Shown: positions 25,084-33,958 of the stretch, piece after piece
Numbering within the stretch: position 1 is the stretch's first letter
Layout: every line of letters begins with the position of its first letter
From: RGIG995 sp045543655
GTDB lineage: Bacteria; Bacillota; Clostridia; Oscillospirales; UBA644
Assembly (NCBI GenBank): GCA_045543655.1
Contig: JAZPXN010000060.1
Span: 24,972-88,971 of the forward strand
DNA: 64,000 nt
Direction: 5' to 3'
The notes under the pieces: generated by a model
The model's database searches: none
What the model saw: the letters and a program-made list of their open reading frames with translations, nothing else
What the model was told of the DNA's origin: nothing
Position numbers and translations under genes: made by a program

Positions 25084-26113
25084 AGCGTCTCCCCCTTGAA
25101 AGAATCAAGAAAATAAAGAAGGGGCCGCCCACAAAGGACAGAAGAATGCCTACGGGCAATTCGTAAGGGGCGAACAGCACCCGGCACAGAAGATCGCAGA
25201 CCAGCACCAAAAACGCGCCGCCCAAGGCGGAAATCGGGATCAGATACCGATGATTTTCTCCCACGAACCGACGGGCAATATGGGGAACGACCAGCCCTAC
25301 GAACCCCAAAAGCCCCGCAAAGCTGACCGCCGAAGCCGCCAGAACCGACGCAAGACAGAGCAACAGCAATTGCGTCCTGCGAACCTTCATTCCAAGGCTC
25401 TTCGCCGTCTCGTCGCCAAGGGCCAGAATATCCGCATCCCGGGAGAGAGCTTCCGCCGCAAGGACCCCCAAAAGGATCAGCACCGCCGGAACCGAAAGCC
25501 GGGAAAAGGTGACGCCCGAAAGACCGCCGATCATAAAGGCATCCGCATCGTAAACGCTGTCGGGATACAAGGTTTTCACCGTATTGATCCCTGCGTTCAG
25601 CACCGACCCCACGGCAATCCCAACCAGAGTGACGGTCATACGGTTGGCGCCGGTCTTCAGAGAAATGGCGTAAATACAAAGGCAAGCCCCCACGGCCCCC
25701 AAAAAGGCCGCAAGAGGAAGATATCCCGCAAGACCGGGGAACACGGCAAGCATCAGAACGGCACCCAATCCCGCCCCGGAGTTGACGCCGATCACGTTGG
25801 GGGCGGCCATAGGATTATGCAGAACCGCCTGGATCAGCACCCCGGACACAGCCAACGCCATCCCCGCCAACAGCGCCCCGCAGGCCCGGGGCAACCGCAG
25901 ATACAGAAGAATGCGAAGCGAAGGAGAAGAAAGATCCCCCCGAAACAACGCAGACAGCGCTTCGGACGGATCGGCCTTGACCGACCCGAAACAAAGCGCC
26001 GCAAAAAAGGCAAGAATCACCAAAAGGGCGAGAACGAGCAAGAGCACGGAAAAATTCCCGTGCCTGTTTTTATCCGAAAATTTCGGGGTAGATGATTTTT
26101 GCCAGATATTCAT
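25076..26113 (-). CDS. ABC importer permease, FecCD/BtuC type
   Basis: 345 residues, about 10 membrane helices. Family segments LRLPRACGALLAGMALAVSG and GLVVPHIARRFVGENHR (coupling region to the ATPase) are clear. The N-terminus is basic and polar. GGGGGGAAAGCT before the ATG; the gene start overlaps the binding-protein end by 44 bases. Substrate class: iron-siderophore, haem or cobamide. Confidence 0.93.
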   Translation of the reverse strand: MNIWQKSSTPKFSDKNRHGNFSVLLLVLALLVILAFFAALCFGSVKADPSEALSALFRGDLSSPSLRILLYLRLPRACGALLAGMALAVSGVLIQAVLHNPMAAPNVIGVNSGAGLGAVLMLAVFPGLAGYLPLAAFLGAVGACLCIYAISLKTGANRMTVTLVGIAVGSVLNAGINTVKTLYPDSVYDADAFMIGGLSGVTFSRLSVPAVLILLGVLAAEALSRDADILALGDETAKSLGMKVRRTQLLLLCLASVLAASAVSFAGLLGFVGLVVPHIARRFVGENHRYLIPISALGGAFLVLVCDLLCRVLFAPYELPVGILLSFVGGPFFIFLILSRGRRYD

Positions 26114-27002
26114 AGCTTTCCCCCCAGCGTTCGTTGGGTTTGTAATGGAAGAGATCCTTGGGAAGCATGGAGTACCGCCCTTCCTTCACTGCGGTAAGGC
26201 CGGCCCATGCAGGGTTATTCTCCACGTTCTGCCGCAAAAATTCGTCGGCGGCGGCCTGATCTCCCATCGCAAGGGCGACGATATGATCCGGATCCTCCAG
26301 AAGGATCTTCTCCACGCTCAGATCCTCCAGCAGGCCTTCGTTTTCGTCGGCAATATTCCGCAGACCGAATTCCTTCAGAATCTGCCCGGCCAGATTATCG
26401 TCGCGCTTCGCCTTCATGCCGGTGGAATAGACCCGGATGAGAAGAACGGTATCGGCCGATCCCGAGGGGATTCTGGCCAATACGGAGGAAATCTCCTCTT
26501 CTGCGGAAAGCACGTGGGCGCGGTAAAGATCTTCCCGTCCGGTGACGGCGCAGAATTGCCCCATCAGGGCTTTATAGTCCGAAAAGGTATCCACACGGAA
26601 ATAGCCGTAAGGGATCTTTACCGCCTTTAATGCGTCTTCCAGCTTTAGGTGGGCCGCAAGATCGGCGGAGAGAATGACGAAATCGGGGGCAAGGGAAAGC
26701 ACGATCTCCAGATCGACGTTTTTCACCGACCCAACCACGGTTACGCCGCCAGCGGGAACGATCCCCTCCTCCACCGCATCGTCGGTCACCCCTACGAGAG
26801 AACCCCCGGCCAAGACCCAGCAATCGGCAAAGGAGCCGTAGCAGGAAACCACCCGGGAATGGGGCGTAAGCGTGACGGTATTGCCCATAGCGTCGGTAAC
26901 GGCAACGCCGTTGGGCGCCGCAGGGCTCTCCCCTCCCCCGGCGCAGGCGGCAAGGGAAAGGGACGTAATCAGACAAAAGAGCAGAGCAAAAAAGCGCTTC
27001 AC
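26070..27002 (-). CDS. iron/cobamide-type ABC substrate-binding lipoprotein
   Basis: 310 residues. Lipoprotein signal VKRFFALLFCLITSLSLAAC with the lipid-carrying Cys at about residue 20. The fold is that of FepB/BtuF: TDAMGNTVTLTPHSRVVSCY at the N-lobe, and a C-terminal lobe. The GTG start lies 1 base after the stop of the siroheme gene, with GAGG 6 bases upstream inside that gene. Binds the ligand outside the membrane for the permease downstream. Identity of the ligand is not visible; the operon partner suggests iron or a tetrapyrrole. Confidence 0.9.
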   Translation of the reverse strand: MKRFFALLFCLITSLSLAACAGGGESPAAPNGVAVTDAMGNTVTLTPHSRVVSCYGSFADCWVLAGGSLVGVTDDAVEEGIVPAGGVTVVGSVKNVDLEIVLSLAPDFVILSADLAAHLKLEDALKAVKIPYGYFRVDTFSDYKALMGQFCAVTGREDLYRAHVLSAEEEISSVLARIPSGSADTVLLIRVYSTGMKAKRDDNLAGQILKEFGLRNIADENEGLLEDLSVEKILLEDPDHIVALAMGDQAAADEFLRQNVENNPAWAGLTAVKEGRYSMLPKDLFHYKPNERWGESYEYLAKIIYPEIFG

Positions 27003-27003
27003 G

Positions 27004-27771
27004 TCAAGCCTCTTTGATCTCGGCGGCAAGGATGGACTGCTTGCGGTTCAACAGATCGTCGGAAAACAGAGCCTCTTCCAGCCGATCCGCACCGATACGG
27101 TCGATGGCTTTGCCGAGACGCTCCTTGGCAAAAGCGTTTTCCCGGAACCAAAGGATGGTCTTTTCCAGAATGGGAAGAACCTCCTCTTCGGTCACAAGGC
27201 GGGACAGAGCTGTGCCCATCCGAGTGGTCTTCCCCCAGGTTCCACCTACGTAGATCTGATAAGCGGCTCCCTTCTGACCGGGGACGCGGCGGCCCTCCAC
27301 GCCGAAATCGTTCAGGGAAGGCTTGATACAGCTGTTGGGGCATCCGCCTACGCCGATTTTAAACTTATGGGGCAGTTTGACGTCCTTCCAGCCGAGATAA
27401 TACTCCTCGTGGATCTTCTTTGCCAAGGCCTGGGTATCGTAGCAGCCGAAAACGCAGGTAGTGCCCTTGCAGGCCGTCACGGGGCGGACCTTGGGGCCGG
27501 TGCCGCCGAAAAGAAGGCCGTGCTCCGCCGCAAACGCCTCGGCAGCGGGGATGTTATCAAAGTGGATGCCGGGAACCTCAATGCACTGCCGGCTGGTGGG
27601 GATCATTTTGCCGTTGCCGTATTTTTCGGCCAGAGTGGCGATATCCCGCATATTTTCCGCCGTAAAAACGGTGCCGGGGGCAGGCATCCGGCCGGAGAAG
27701 CAATCGGTTCCCCGGTTGCGTAAAAATCCTCTTCCCTTCACGGAATTGATCTGTTCAGTAGTCAGAGCCAT
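27004..27771 (-). CDS. small nitrite/sulfite reductase-like siroheme and Fe-S protein
   Basis: 255 residues, about half the size of a full sulfite or nitrite reductase. Cysteine motifs are CKGTTCVFGCYDT (about 115-127) and VGGCPNSCIKP (about 155-165), the arrangement that holds a 4Fe-4S cluster bridged to sirohaem. The N-terminal part (GTVFTAENMRDIATLAEKYG, TSRQCIEVPGI) is the ferredoxin-like half domain of the family. Reaction unknown; it could reduce sulfite or nitrite or act on a tetrapyrrole-linked step. RBS AAGGAGATACCACC. First gene of an operon with an iron/cobamide-type importer, an unusual pairing. Confidence 0.85.
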   Translation of the reverse strand: MALTTEQINSVKGRGFLRNRGTDCFSGRMPAPGTVFTAENMRDIATLAEKYGNGKMIPTSRQCIEVPGIHFDNIPAAEAFAAEHGLLFGGTGPKVRPVTACKGTTCVFGCYDTQALAKKIHEEYYLGWKDVKLPHKFKIGVGGCPNSCIKPSLNDFGVEGRRVPGQKGAAYQIYVGGTWGKTTRMGTALSRLVTEEEVLPILEKTILWFRENAFAKERLGKAIDRIGADRLEEALFSDDLLNRKQSILAAEIKEA

Positions 27772-27808
27772 GGTGGTATCTCCTTTTTTATCGAATGGTT
27801 TTTCTTAT

Positions 27809-27837
27809 ATTATAATACGATCCCCCTGACAAGTCAA
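27809..27837 (-). promoter_or_regulatory. promoter of the siroheme/ABC operon
   Basis: Minus strand TTGACT (27837-27832), 17 bases, TATAAT (27814-27809). Confidence 0.9.
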
Positions 27838-27846
27838 GGGGATCGT
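27817..27846. promoter_or_regulatory. inverted repeat enclosing the -35 of the siroheme operon
   Basis: ACGATCCCC (27817-27825) and GGGGATCGT (27838-27846), 9-base perfect arms; the 12-base loop holds the -35 hexamer. Could be an operator, or a hairpin ending transcripts of the upstream gene, but it has no T run. Confidence 0.55.
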
Positions 27847-27864
27847 TGATATTGTTCACAAAAG

Positions 27865-28191
27865 TTAGAATTTTTCCATCCGTCCCACGTCCATCACGAA
27901 AACCGTAGCTCCGCCCACGGTGACCTCCTCGGGCAGGCTGTTGCTCTTCATGCCGGCGCCAAAGGAGGAGGTGTGAGAATTGACGTGCCTGCGGGTAGTA
28001 CAATGCTCCTTCAGAATCCCCACAGCCTCGTCGGTCCGGTCGTCCTCCGTACCGATCAAAAGGGTAGTATTCCCCACCATCAGAAAACCGCCGGTGGTGG
28101 AAAGGCGGGTGACGAAAAATCCTGCGTCGGTCAGGGCGGCGGACGCCACGGCGCTGTCGTCGTTGTTGACAATGGCAAGAATCAGTTTCAT
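27865..28191 (-). CDS. darA: cyclic-di-AMP receptor, PII-like (DarA/PstA)
   Basis: 108 residues, the usual length. The start MKLILAIVNNDDSAVASAAL and the segments TRLSTTGGFLMVGNTTLLIG and NSLPEEVTVGGATVFVMDV match the DarA/PstA family, a trimeric PII-like protein that binds c-di-AMP and is confined mostly to Bacillota. Its output partner is unknown. RBS AAGGAG about 11 bases from the ATG. It follows the DUF1854 gene by 19 bases and shares the operon with the ABC exporter, pointing to a c-di-AMP link of that transporter or simple co-expression. Confidence 0.93.
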   Translation of the reverse strand: MKLILAIVNNDDSAVASAALTDAGFFVTRLSTTGGFLMVGNTTLLIGTEDDRTDEAVGILKEHCTTRRHVNSHTSSFGAGMKSNSLPEEVTVGGATVFVMDVGRMEKF

Positions 28192-28210
28192 AACAATGCT
28201 CTCCTTCCGA

Positions 28211-28699
28211 TTATAAGAACGAATCGATCATAGCCCGGCTTTTCCGATCCAGCCGGTTCAGGTCGGGGATTTCGTAGCGGTTGTCGTTGCTGTCCCGGAG
28301 AAGCACCCGGGATCCGTAGAGCAGCTTCAGCCCGTGGAGGATATTGCGGATCTCAATGACGGCATTTCCCCGGTCGGTCTCCGCCTTGATGGTGAGAAGC
28401 CCGAAGGATTCTTTACATTCATGGATCTTCACGATACGGGGAATGAGATAATACTCGTCGAGACACTCCTCGATAATTCTCCGTTCCTCGGGCGGCAGCG
28501 TGCGCAGATCCCGGATCACGGCCACCTCCCGCCCTTCCTGATCCAACAGAGTGATATATTTTTCAAGACCGGTCATGGGGAACAGGCGCCGGGGCTCCAG
28601 GTTTTCGAATTTGCGCCCGTCGTACAGCTCCAGATCCACGATGGTGATCTCCTTCCGGGTGAAGCGGGCGACGTCGTTTTCAATATAAATCCGTTCCAT
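28211..28699 (-). CDS. DUF1854 protein
   Basis: 162 residues, soluble. The pattern of DUF1854 is seen in LFPMTGLEKYITLLDQEG, ERRIIEECLDEYYLIPRI and the ending NRLDRKSRAMIDSFL. Function unknown. The ATG shares one base with the stop of the ABC exporter upstream (TGATG), so the two are translationally coupled; families with DUF1854 are commonly seen beside such exporters, and a regulatory subunit is a reasonable guess. Confidence 0.88.
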   Translation of the reverse strand: MERIYIENDVARFTRKEITIVDLELYDGRKFENLEPRRLFPMTGLEKYITLLDQEGREVAVIRDLRTLPPEERRIIEECLDEYYLIPRIVKIHECKESFGLLTIKAETDRGNAVIEIRNILHGLKLLYGSRVLLRDSNDNRYEIPDLNRLDRKSRAMIDSFL

Positions 28700-31068
28700 C
28701 AGTCAAACCTCTCTTCTTCCTTGGATTTGCGGATCTGATCGGACATGGTCTGGATCTGCACCAGCTTATAATATTTCCCCTTCAGGGCCATCAATTCCTC
28801 CGGCGTGCCCATCTCCAGGATCTCGCCCTTATCCACGACGATGATCTTATTGGCCTTCCGCAGGGTGGAAAGACGATGGGCGATCATAAGGGTAGTGCGC
28901 CCCCGGATGAGGTTGTCAATGGCGTCCTGAATGAGACTTTCGGTTTCGGAGTCCACGGAGGCGGTTGCCTCGTCAAGGAAGAGAATGCTGGGATTGCGAA
29001 GCACCGCCCGGGCAATGGACAGCCGCTGTCGCTCCCCGCCGGAAAGCCCCGTGCCCCGCTCGCCGAGCAGGGTATCGTATCCGTCGGGCAGGCGGGCGAT
29101 AAAGCCGTGGGCGTTGGCCACGTCGGCGGCGTGAATGACCTGCTCCACGTGGACCCGGTCACAGCCGTAGGCGATGTTGTTATAAATGGAATCGTGGAAC
29201 ATCATGGGCTCCTGCTGAACGTAGCCGATCTCGGAGCGGTAGAACTCCAGATCGATATCCTTGATATTGATCCCGTCCATAAGGATCTCGCCGTCGTAAT
29301 GATCGTAATACCGCATCAGCAGATTGATCAGCGTGGATTTTCCCGCCCCGGTCGTGCCGACGATGCCCACGATATCCCCCGGCTCGATGGTGAGATTCAC
29401 GTTGGACAATGTCTTTTTGGAGCGGTCGAAGGAAAAGCTGACGTTTTTGAATTCGATCTTCCCCTTCAGATGCCTGGGGTGTTGCCCCTTGGCAAAATCC
29501 GCCTCCGGCTCTGCATCCAGAATATCCAGAAGGCGCTCGGCAGAGTTCAGGGCGTTCTGATAAGAATCGTTCAGATTGGCGAAAAAATTCACCGGCCCGT
29601 AAAACATGGACGTATAGGAAATAAAGGACACCAGAAGACCGGGAGACAAAAACCCGGGATCGTCAATGGTAAGATTGCCGCCTACGCCCCAGATCAGCAG
29701 GGATCCGCAGGAGATGACGAAGCTGACGATATTGGGAAAGAGCGTCGTTATCCGGGAGGCGGAAATATCGGTCTTCAACCATTCCCCGTTATAGGTGCAG
29801 AAGGTATCCACGCTCTTTTTCTCGTTGGTAAAGGCCTTGATGACCCGCACTCCGGGAATGGTATCGGTAAGGATAGACGATACCGCAGACCATCGCCGCC
29901 AGATCCGCCGATAGAAGGGCGCGATCTTCTTCCCGAAAATCCGAGCGCCCACCACGACGAAGGGCACGGGGATCAGAGACAAAAGAGTCAGCTGCCAGTT
30001 CAGGACGAACATGATCACGATAATGCCGATCAGAAGGAAAAACTGCACCACCACCTCTTGGGTGATCCGGAGCATAAAGGCCTGAATGGTGGAGGTATCC
30101 CCGCTGATCCGGTTGATGACGGATCCGGTGGAGGTGCGGTCGTAGAACCGCATAGGCAAATGCTGCGCTTTGCGGTAGACGTCGTTGCGAAGCTCCGCCA
30201 CGATCTTATCCCCGCTGACCCGCAGAAGATACGAGCGGACGGCGCCGATCCCGTACTGCACCAGATACGTCCCCAGCAGCACCGCGACGCAGACGAGAAG
30301 CATATCCTTCTTCCCCTTGGGCAGAACGTCGTCCACCAGGGTTTTGGTCATATACGGCGGGACCAGGGAAACGGCGGTGGTGATCACCGAAAGAAACAGA
30401 CAAAAGAGAAGCATAAACCTCTCCGGCCAGATATACGCCGTCAGCTTTTTGACGATCTGACCCTTGGACTGGCAATTCAAGCAAGGCGCGCCGGGACGGA
30501 TCAGCGTCCGCCCGCACTTGGGACAAACGCTGAACTGCTTTTCGAAGGCCGCCTGAACGAATACAATCTCGTCCTCCGGGTCTTTGCCGGCGGCAACGTT
30601 CTCAATATAACGGGCCGCCGCATCGTAGAGGGACGCGGTTTTATAGGAAAAACGGATAAAATTCTCGTATTTCCGGGAAAGATCCACGAAGTCCTTCTTC
30701 CCGTCGTCCTCGGAAAATACCAGCATGGCGTTGCCGTAATACCGCTTGACGTAGGCGCGGCGGATTCCTTCGAAGCCCCGGCATTTTACCCCTTTTTCAA
30801 AGGCGGCGTCAAAGCCGTAGATCTTTCGGTCGGTCACCGCAAGAAAGGACGTGGCGTATTTACTCTTGATATTCAGATCTCCGACGATGACGAACCGCAC
30901 CGTCTCTTCGACGGGTACGGCTCCGTCCAGCAGGGCCAATTCCCCTTCGGACAGATGCTTATTCGTCAAAAGCGGTCGGTTCCGGAAGGTGACGTTGACA
31001 ACCCCTCCCGGGCCGGCACCCGGAGGCTCCGGATCTGCGTTAAGATTACGATTCTTCTTCGTTCCCAT
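28699..31068 (-). CDS. ABC exporter with N-terminal PH-like domain and zinc ribbon
   Basis: 789 residues. Residues about 45-175 look like a small beta-barrel PH-like domain (AVTDRKIYGFD, MLVFSEDDGKKDFVDL), followed by a zinc ribbon with Cys at 182, 185, 196 and 199 (VCPKCGRTL...CLNCQS). Then a six-helix exporter domain (about 215-510) and an ATPase with Walker A VGTTGAGKST, signature GLSGGERQR and Walker B LFLDEATASVD, all intact. ATG at 31068 has AAGGAGAAATCC upstream; in-frame codons further upstream fall in the leader. Presumably a homodimer. The cytoplasmic N-terminal module is not part of ordinary exporters. Confidence 0.9.
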   Translation of the reverse strand: MGTKKNRNLNADPEPPGAGPGGVVNVTFRNRPLLTNKHLSEGELALLDGAVPVEETVRFVIVGDLNIKSKYATSFLAVTDRKIYGFDAAFEKGVKCRGFEGIRRAYVKRYYGNAMLVFSEDDGKKDFVDLSRKYENFIRFSYKTASLYDAAARYIENVAAGKDPEDEIVFVQAAFEKQFSVCPKCGRTLIRPGAPCLNCQSKGQIVKKLTAYIWPERFMLLFCLFLSVITTAVSLVPPYMTKTLVDDVLPKGKKDMLLVCVAVLLGTYLVQYGIGAVRSYLLRVSGDKIVAELRNDVYRKAQHLPMRFYDRTSTGSVINRISGDTSTIQAFMLRITQEVVVQFFLLIGIIVIMFVLNWQLTLLSLIPVPFVVVGARIFGKKIAPFYRRIWRRWSAVSSILTDTIPGVRVIKAFTNEKKSVDTFCTYNGEWLKTDISASRITTLFPNIVSFVISCGSLLIWGVGGNLTIDDPGFLSPGLLVSFISYTSMFYGPVNFFANLNDSYQNALNSAERLLDILDAEPEADFAKGQHPRHLKGKIEFKNVSFSFDRSKKTLSNVNLTIEPGDIVGIVGTTGAGKSTLINLLMRYYDHYDGEILMDGINIKDIDLEFYRSEIGYVQQEPMMFHDSIYNNIAYGCDRVHVEQVIHAADVANAHGFIARLPDGYDTLLGERGTGLSGGERQRLSIARAVLRNPSILFLDEATASVDSETESLIQDAIDNLIRGRTTLMIAHRLSTLRKANKIIVVDKGEILEMGTPEELMALKGKYYKLVQIQTMSDQIRKSKEEERFD

Positions 31069-31208
31069 TTCGGATTTCTCCTTTTTTGCTGAAAATTGGT
31101 GTTCGGAAAAGGTACGATCGGGGCGCGCACGGAATCCGGTGTTGGCAGTACGCCTCACCGCGGTCCCCGGACCTCCCGCCGGGAAACCGGAATCTTTCGG
31201 TTGCCTGC

Positions 31209-31237
31209 AGTATAGCATAATTTTTTCAGAATTTCAA
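31209..31237 (-). promoter_or_regulatory. promoter of the ABC/DUF1854/darA operon
   Basis: Minus strand TTGAAA (31237-31232), 17 bases, TATACT (31214-31209). Leader of about 135 bases to the start codon, GC-rich, no recognised riboswitch. Confidence 0.8.
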
Positions 31238-31305
31238 CCCCTTTTTCAAAAAAATATTTGAACAATTTTTGACGGAATTTTTTGCGCAAAAACCTTGATC
31301 TTAAC

Positions 31306-31342
31306 GAAAAAATCCCGCAAAAGCATCGTGCTTTCGCGGGAT
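31306..31342 (-). terminator. terminator of the CPBP/glycosidase/PHP operon
   Basis: Minus strand ATCCCGC (31342-31336) with inner AAAGCA/TGCTTT pairs GCGGGAT (31318-31312), then TTTTTT. It separates this operon from the ABC exporter operon. Confidence 0.88.
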
Positions 31343-31361
31343 CTCTACAATAAGAAAAAGC

Positions 31362-32156
31362 TTATATGAAGGGACGGAATTTATCTTCCTCCGTAAGGCC
31401 GAGAACGTCGATCATCCGCCGGAATTTCTCCATCGCCCCGGCGAGGGCCTTCCCGGTGTGGGCGTCGGAGCCGAGATAGAATTTGCATCCGCATTCCTTG
31501 GCAATATGATAGAGCCGGTAGGCCGATTGCTCCTGCTCCGGCGTGTAGCGAGTGGCGTCGAAATTCAGCTCCACGCCGAAGCGCCGCTCTGCCGCCCGGG
31601 TGAAAAGATGGATCATCACCGAATCGGGAATCATATCCAAAACCCGCAGATGACCGTCCGGGGTTGCGCTGGCAATCAGCGGCGTGGTGGGGTGAGCAAA
31701 GCCGACCTTTCCGTCGGGCAGAGACGAATTAAGAGCCACGTTCATCCGCTGAACGTAGATCACCGCCCGGTGCTCGAGGGAGGTGGATTTTGGGACGTTG
31801 GATTCAATATGCAGGTGAGAAACCGCCACGTTAATGAAATCCATTCCTTCCGCCGCCTCGTCGGAAAGACCGAGGACGAGATTCCGATCGATATCCGCCT
31901 CACAGCCGAAATGAAAGCGGACCTCGTCCGATTGGGGCAGGGGCAAGGCCGAACGGATATGGGGAATATTCTGGGGCCGATACCAAGGACCTGCAGGGGC
32001 AACGGTATCGTCCCATACGTGGTTGGTCAGACAGATATCCTTCAGCCCGTTTTCCTCCCCGTAGCGCAGAATCGCCTCCGGAAGCTGCGCCGGATCGCTA
32101 CAGCAGGAAGAGAGGGTGGAATGAAGATGAAAATCGTGGTCAATTACAAATTTCAT
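31362..32156 (-). CDS. PHP-domain metal-dependent hydrolase (copy 2)
   Basis: 264 residues. Metal-binding PHP motifs: DHDFHLHS (residues 6-13), LTNH, HFGCEADID, VAVSHLHIE, and the terminal YLGSDAHTG. This is the pattern of histidinol-phosphatase-like PHP phosphoesterases. Close paralogue of the gene just upstream (both start MKFVIDHD and contain the segment AKECGCKFYLGSDAHT). Substrate unknown; no histidine genes are near, so a phosphosugar or other phosphoester is as likely. Confidence 0.88.
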   Translation of the reverse strand: MKFVIDHDFHLHSTLSSCCSDPAQLPEAILRYGEENGLKDICLTNHVWDDTVAPAGPWYRPQNIPHIRSALPLPQSDEVRFHFGCEADIDRNLVLGLSDEAAEGMDFINVAVSHLHIESNVPKSTSLEHRAVIYVQRMNVALNSSLPDGKVGFAHPTTPLIASATPDGHLRVLDMIPDSVMIHLFTRAAERRFGVELNFDATRYTPEQEQSAYRLYHIAKECGCKFYLGSDAHTGKALAGAMEKFRRMIDVLGLTEEDKFRPFI

Positions 32157-32164
32157 AAGTCACC

Positions 32165-32974
32165 TCAGCCGAACGGATTATATTTTTCGGATTCCTTCAT
32201 ATCGAGAGCGGAGATCATCAATTCGAAATTCTCCATGGCGCGGGAGCACTCTGCGGTGGTGTGGGCGTCGGAGCCGAGATAGAATTTGCACCCGCATTCC
32301 TTCGCGATGAAAAAGGGGCGAAGAACGGTCTGCAACGATTCCGGCGTGTATTTTTTCATTTCGATATTCAGTTCTACGCCGTAATTTTTCTCCCGCATGC
32401 GGCGAAACTGATGATAAAACACGCTGTCGGGGATCATGTCCAGCACCCGCAGATGGTCTTCCCAGGAACCGGGCGCCAAAAGAGAGCAAACCATATGAGC
32501 AAGGCCGGTCTTCCCCGCCGGCAGCCCGGAGTCAAGGAAGGCGTCGATGCGGTGAGTATACAGAACCGCCCGCTCTTCCAGAGTGGCATCGGGGTGGATG
32601 GTCAGCCTCGGCATATGAAGATGGGTGGTTGGAATGACGATAAAATCCATCTTTTCCACAATCTCCGGCGAGATGCCGATCTGAAAGGAAAAGTCCATCT
32701 CCCCTTCGCATCCGAAATGAAATTTCGTCTTCTCCGATTGAGGCAGGGGAAGGGCAGAAGAAAGGCAGGCGTAATCGTTATTCCGGTAGGTTCCGCTGAG
32801 GTAATCCCCCGCCGGGCGCACCGCCGCATCCCAGAAATGGTCGGTCAGACAAATATTCCGAAGGCCGTTATCCTCCGCCCATCTCAACATATTTTCCGGC
32901 GTCTGCAGAGGATCGTTCGCACAGGGGGAAAGATTGGAGTGCAGATGATAATCGTGGTCAATAACGAATTTCAT
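32165..32974 (-). CDS. PHP-domain metal-dependent hydrolase (copy 1)
   Basis: 269 residues, paralogue of the following gene with the same motifs: DHDYHLHS, LTDHFWDAA, HFGCEGEMD, TTHLHMP and YLGSDAHTT. The LTDH here is LTNH in the other copy, the clearest active-site difference. Its ATG overlaps the stop of the glycosidase-like gene (ATGA), 8 bases separate it from copy 2. Tandem duplication is evident. Confidence 0.88.
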   Translation of the reverse strand: MKFVIDHDYHLHSNLSPCANDPLQTPENMLRWAEDNGLRNICLTDHFWDAAVRPAGDYLSGTYRNNDYACLSSALPLPQSEKTKFHFGCEGEMDFSFQIGISPEIVEKMDFIVIPTTHLHMPRLTIHPDATLEERAVLYTHRIDAFLDSGLPAGKTGLAHMVCSLLAPGSWEDHLRVLDMIPDSVFYHQFRRMREKNYGVELNIEMKKYTPESLQTVLRPFFIAKECGCKFYLGSDAHTTAECSRAMENFELMISALDMKESEKYNPFG

Positions 32975-33942
32975 AAAGACTCCCCTTTTTCGGAATGTAT
33001 TGGCAAAAGGTCGATCCCCTCACCGGTATATTTCATCTCATAAGGGCCGAGAAGTCCGTCGTTTCCGGAAAAGAAACAACCCAACTCCCGTCCGCCGGAA
33101 GAGACAACCCGCTTAAAAATATAGTATTTCCGATCGGTATTGACGGTCAGCTTGGACCGGTCCATTGGCCGGAAGGGCCCTTGAAAGGAATCCGCGCAAT
33201 AAACGAAATTACTGTACCAAACCGTGGCAAAATCGTCCTTGGAATCGGGATCCACCACGCAGGCACCGAAATACAGATACCATTTCCCGTCCTTTTCCCA
33301 GACCTGACTCGTCTCACCCCGATCAATGCCGGGAGTGCACATCGCCAGCCGGTAAGGCTCCCAATGAAGACAGTCCGAGGAGCGAAACATGGCCTGACAA
33401 GCCCGGTTGTTTTTGGTCTGATCCAACGCGAAGGAATTCACGTAACAATAGTAATATCCGTCGATAGGCTCGGGATAAATATAGGGGTCTGCGAGGATCC
33501 GAACGGGATGCGTACTCCCCTCGTATTCCAGCTCGTAAATACGTTGGGAATCAATCACCGGACCGTCGCCAATTTTTTTCCAGCAGCTCAGATCGTCGCT
33601 GACCGCCAAGGCAAGCCCTTTCTTCGACCCGTGAGCGGTATAAAGCATATAAAATCGGCCCTTATGCCGCACGACACTGCCCGTCGCCAGATTCCCGTCA
33701 GGAAAGCCACCTTCCACCCGGCCCCGGAGCACCGTGCCGCAATATTCCCATTCCTTCAGATCCCGGGAAACGCCGTGGCCGATACGCTGATCGAAGCTGC
33801 CATCTTCCAGGGGATGGAATTCCAAAAAATAGGAGTGATAAACACCCCGGTCTTCGGCAAACCAATAATCGCAGGTACGCAGATCTCCCGGTCGATAGAA
33901 CCAGAATTCTCCGCCCCGATCCGGTCCGGAATAATAAGTCAT
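32971..33942 (-). CDS. five-bladed beta-propeller glycosidase-like protein (GH43/GH32 clan)
   Basis: 323 residues, no signal peptide, so cytoplasmic. Repeated blade signatures: DRGVYHSYFLEFHP, NLATGSVVRHKGRFYMLYTA, LADPYIYPEPIDGYYYCYV and GETSQVWEKDGKWYLYFGAC. The DP and E positions match the acidic residues used by GH43/GH32/GH68 enzymes, but the exact family is not certain. It could cleave or phosphorolyse small glycans. RBS GGAGGAGC. Sits between a CPBP protease-like gene (16 bases) and the PHP pair (overlap), so a cytoplasmic glycoside plus phosphoester pathway is conceivable. Confidence 0.78.
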   Translation of the reverse strand: MTYYSGPDRGGEFWFYRPGDLRTCDYWFAEDRGVYHSYFLEFHPLEDGSFDQRIGHGVSRDLKEWEYCGTVLRGRVEGGFPDGNLATGSVVRHKGRFYMLYTAHGSKKGLALAVSDDLSCWKKIGDGPVIDSQRIYELEYEGSTHPVRILADPYIYPEPIDGYYYCYVNSFALDQTKNNRACQAMFRSSDCLHWEPYRLAMCTPGIDRGETSQVWEKDGKWYLYFGACVVDPDSKDDFATVWYSNFVYCADSFQGPFRPMDRSKLTVNTDRKYYIFKRVVSSGGRELGCFFSGNDGLLGPYEMKYTGEGIDLLPIHSEKGESL

Positions 33943-33958
33943 AATGCTCCTCCAAGAA

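Noticed and set aside
28876..31092. 738-codon open frame opposite the ABC exporter
   Set aside because: Antisense to an exporter with all ATPase motifs; no ribosome site or family match.
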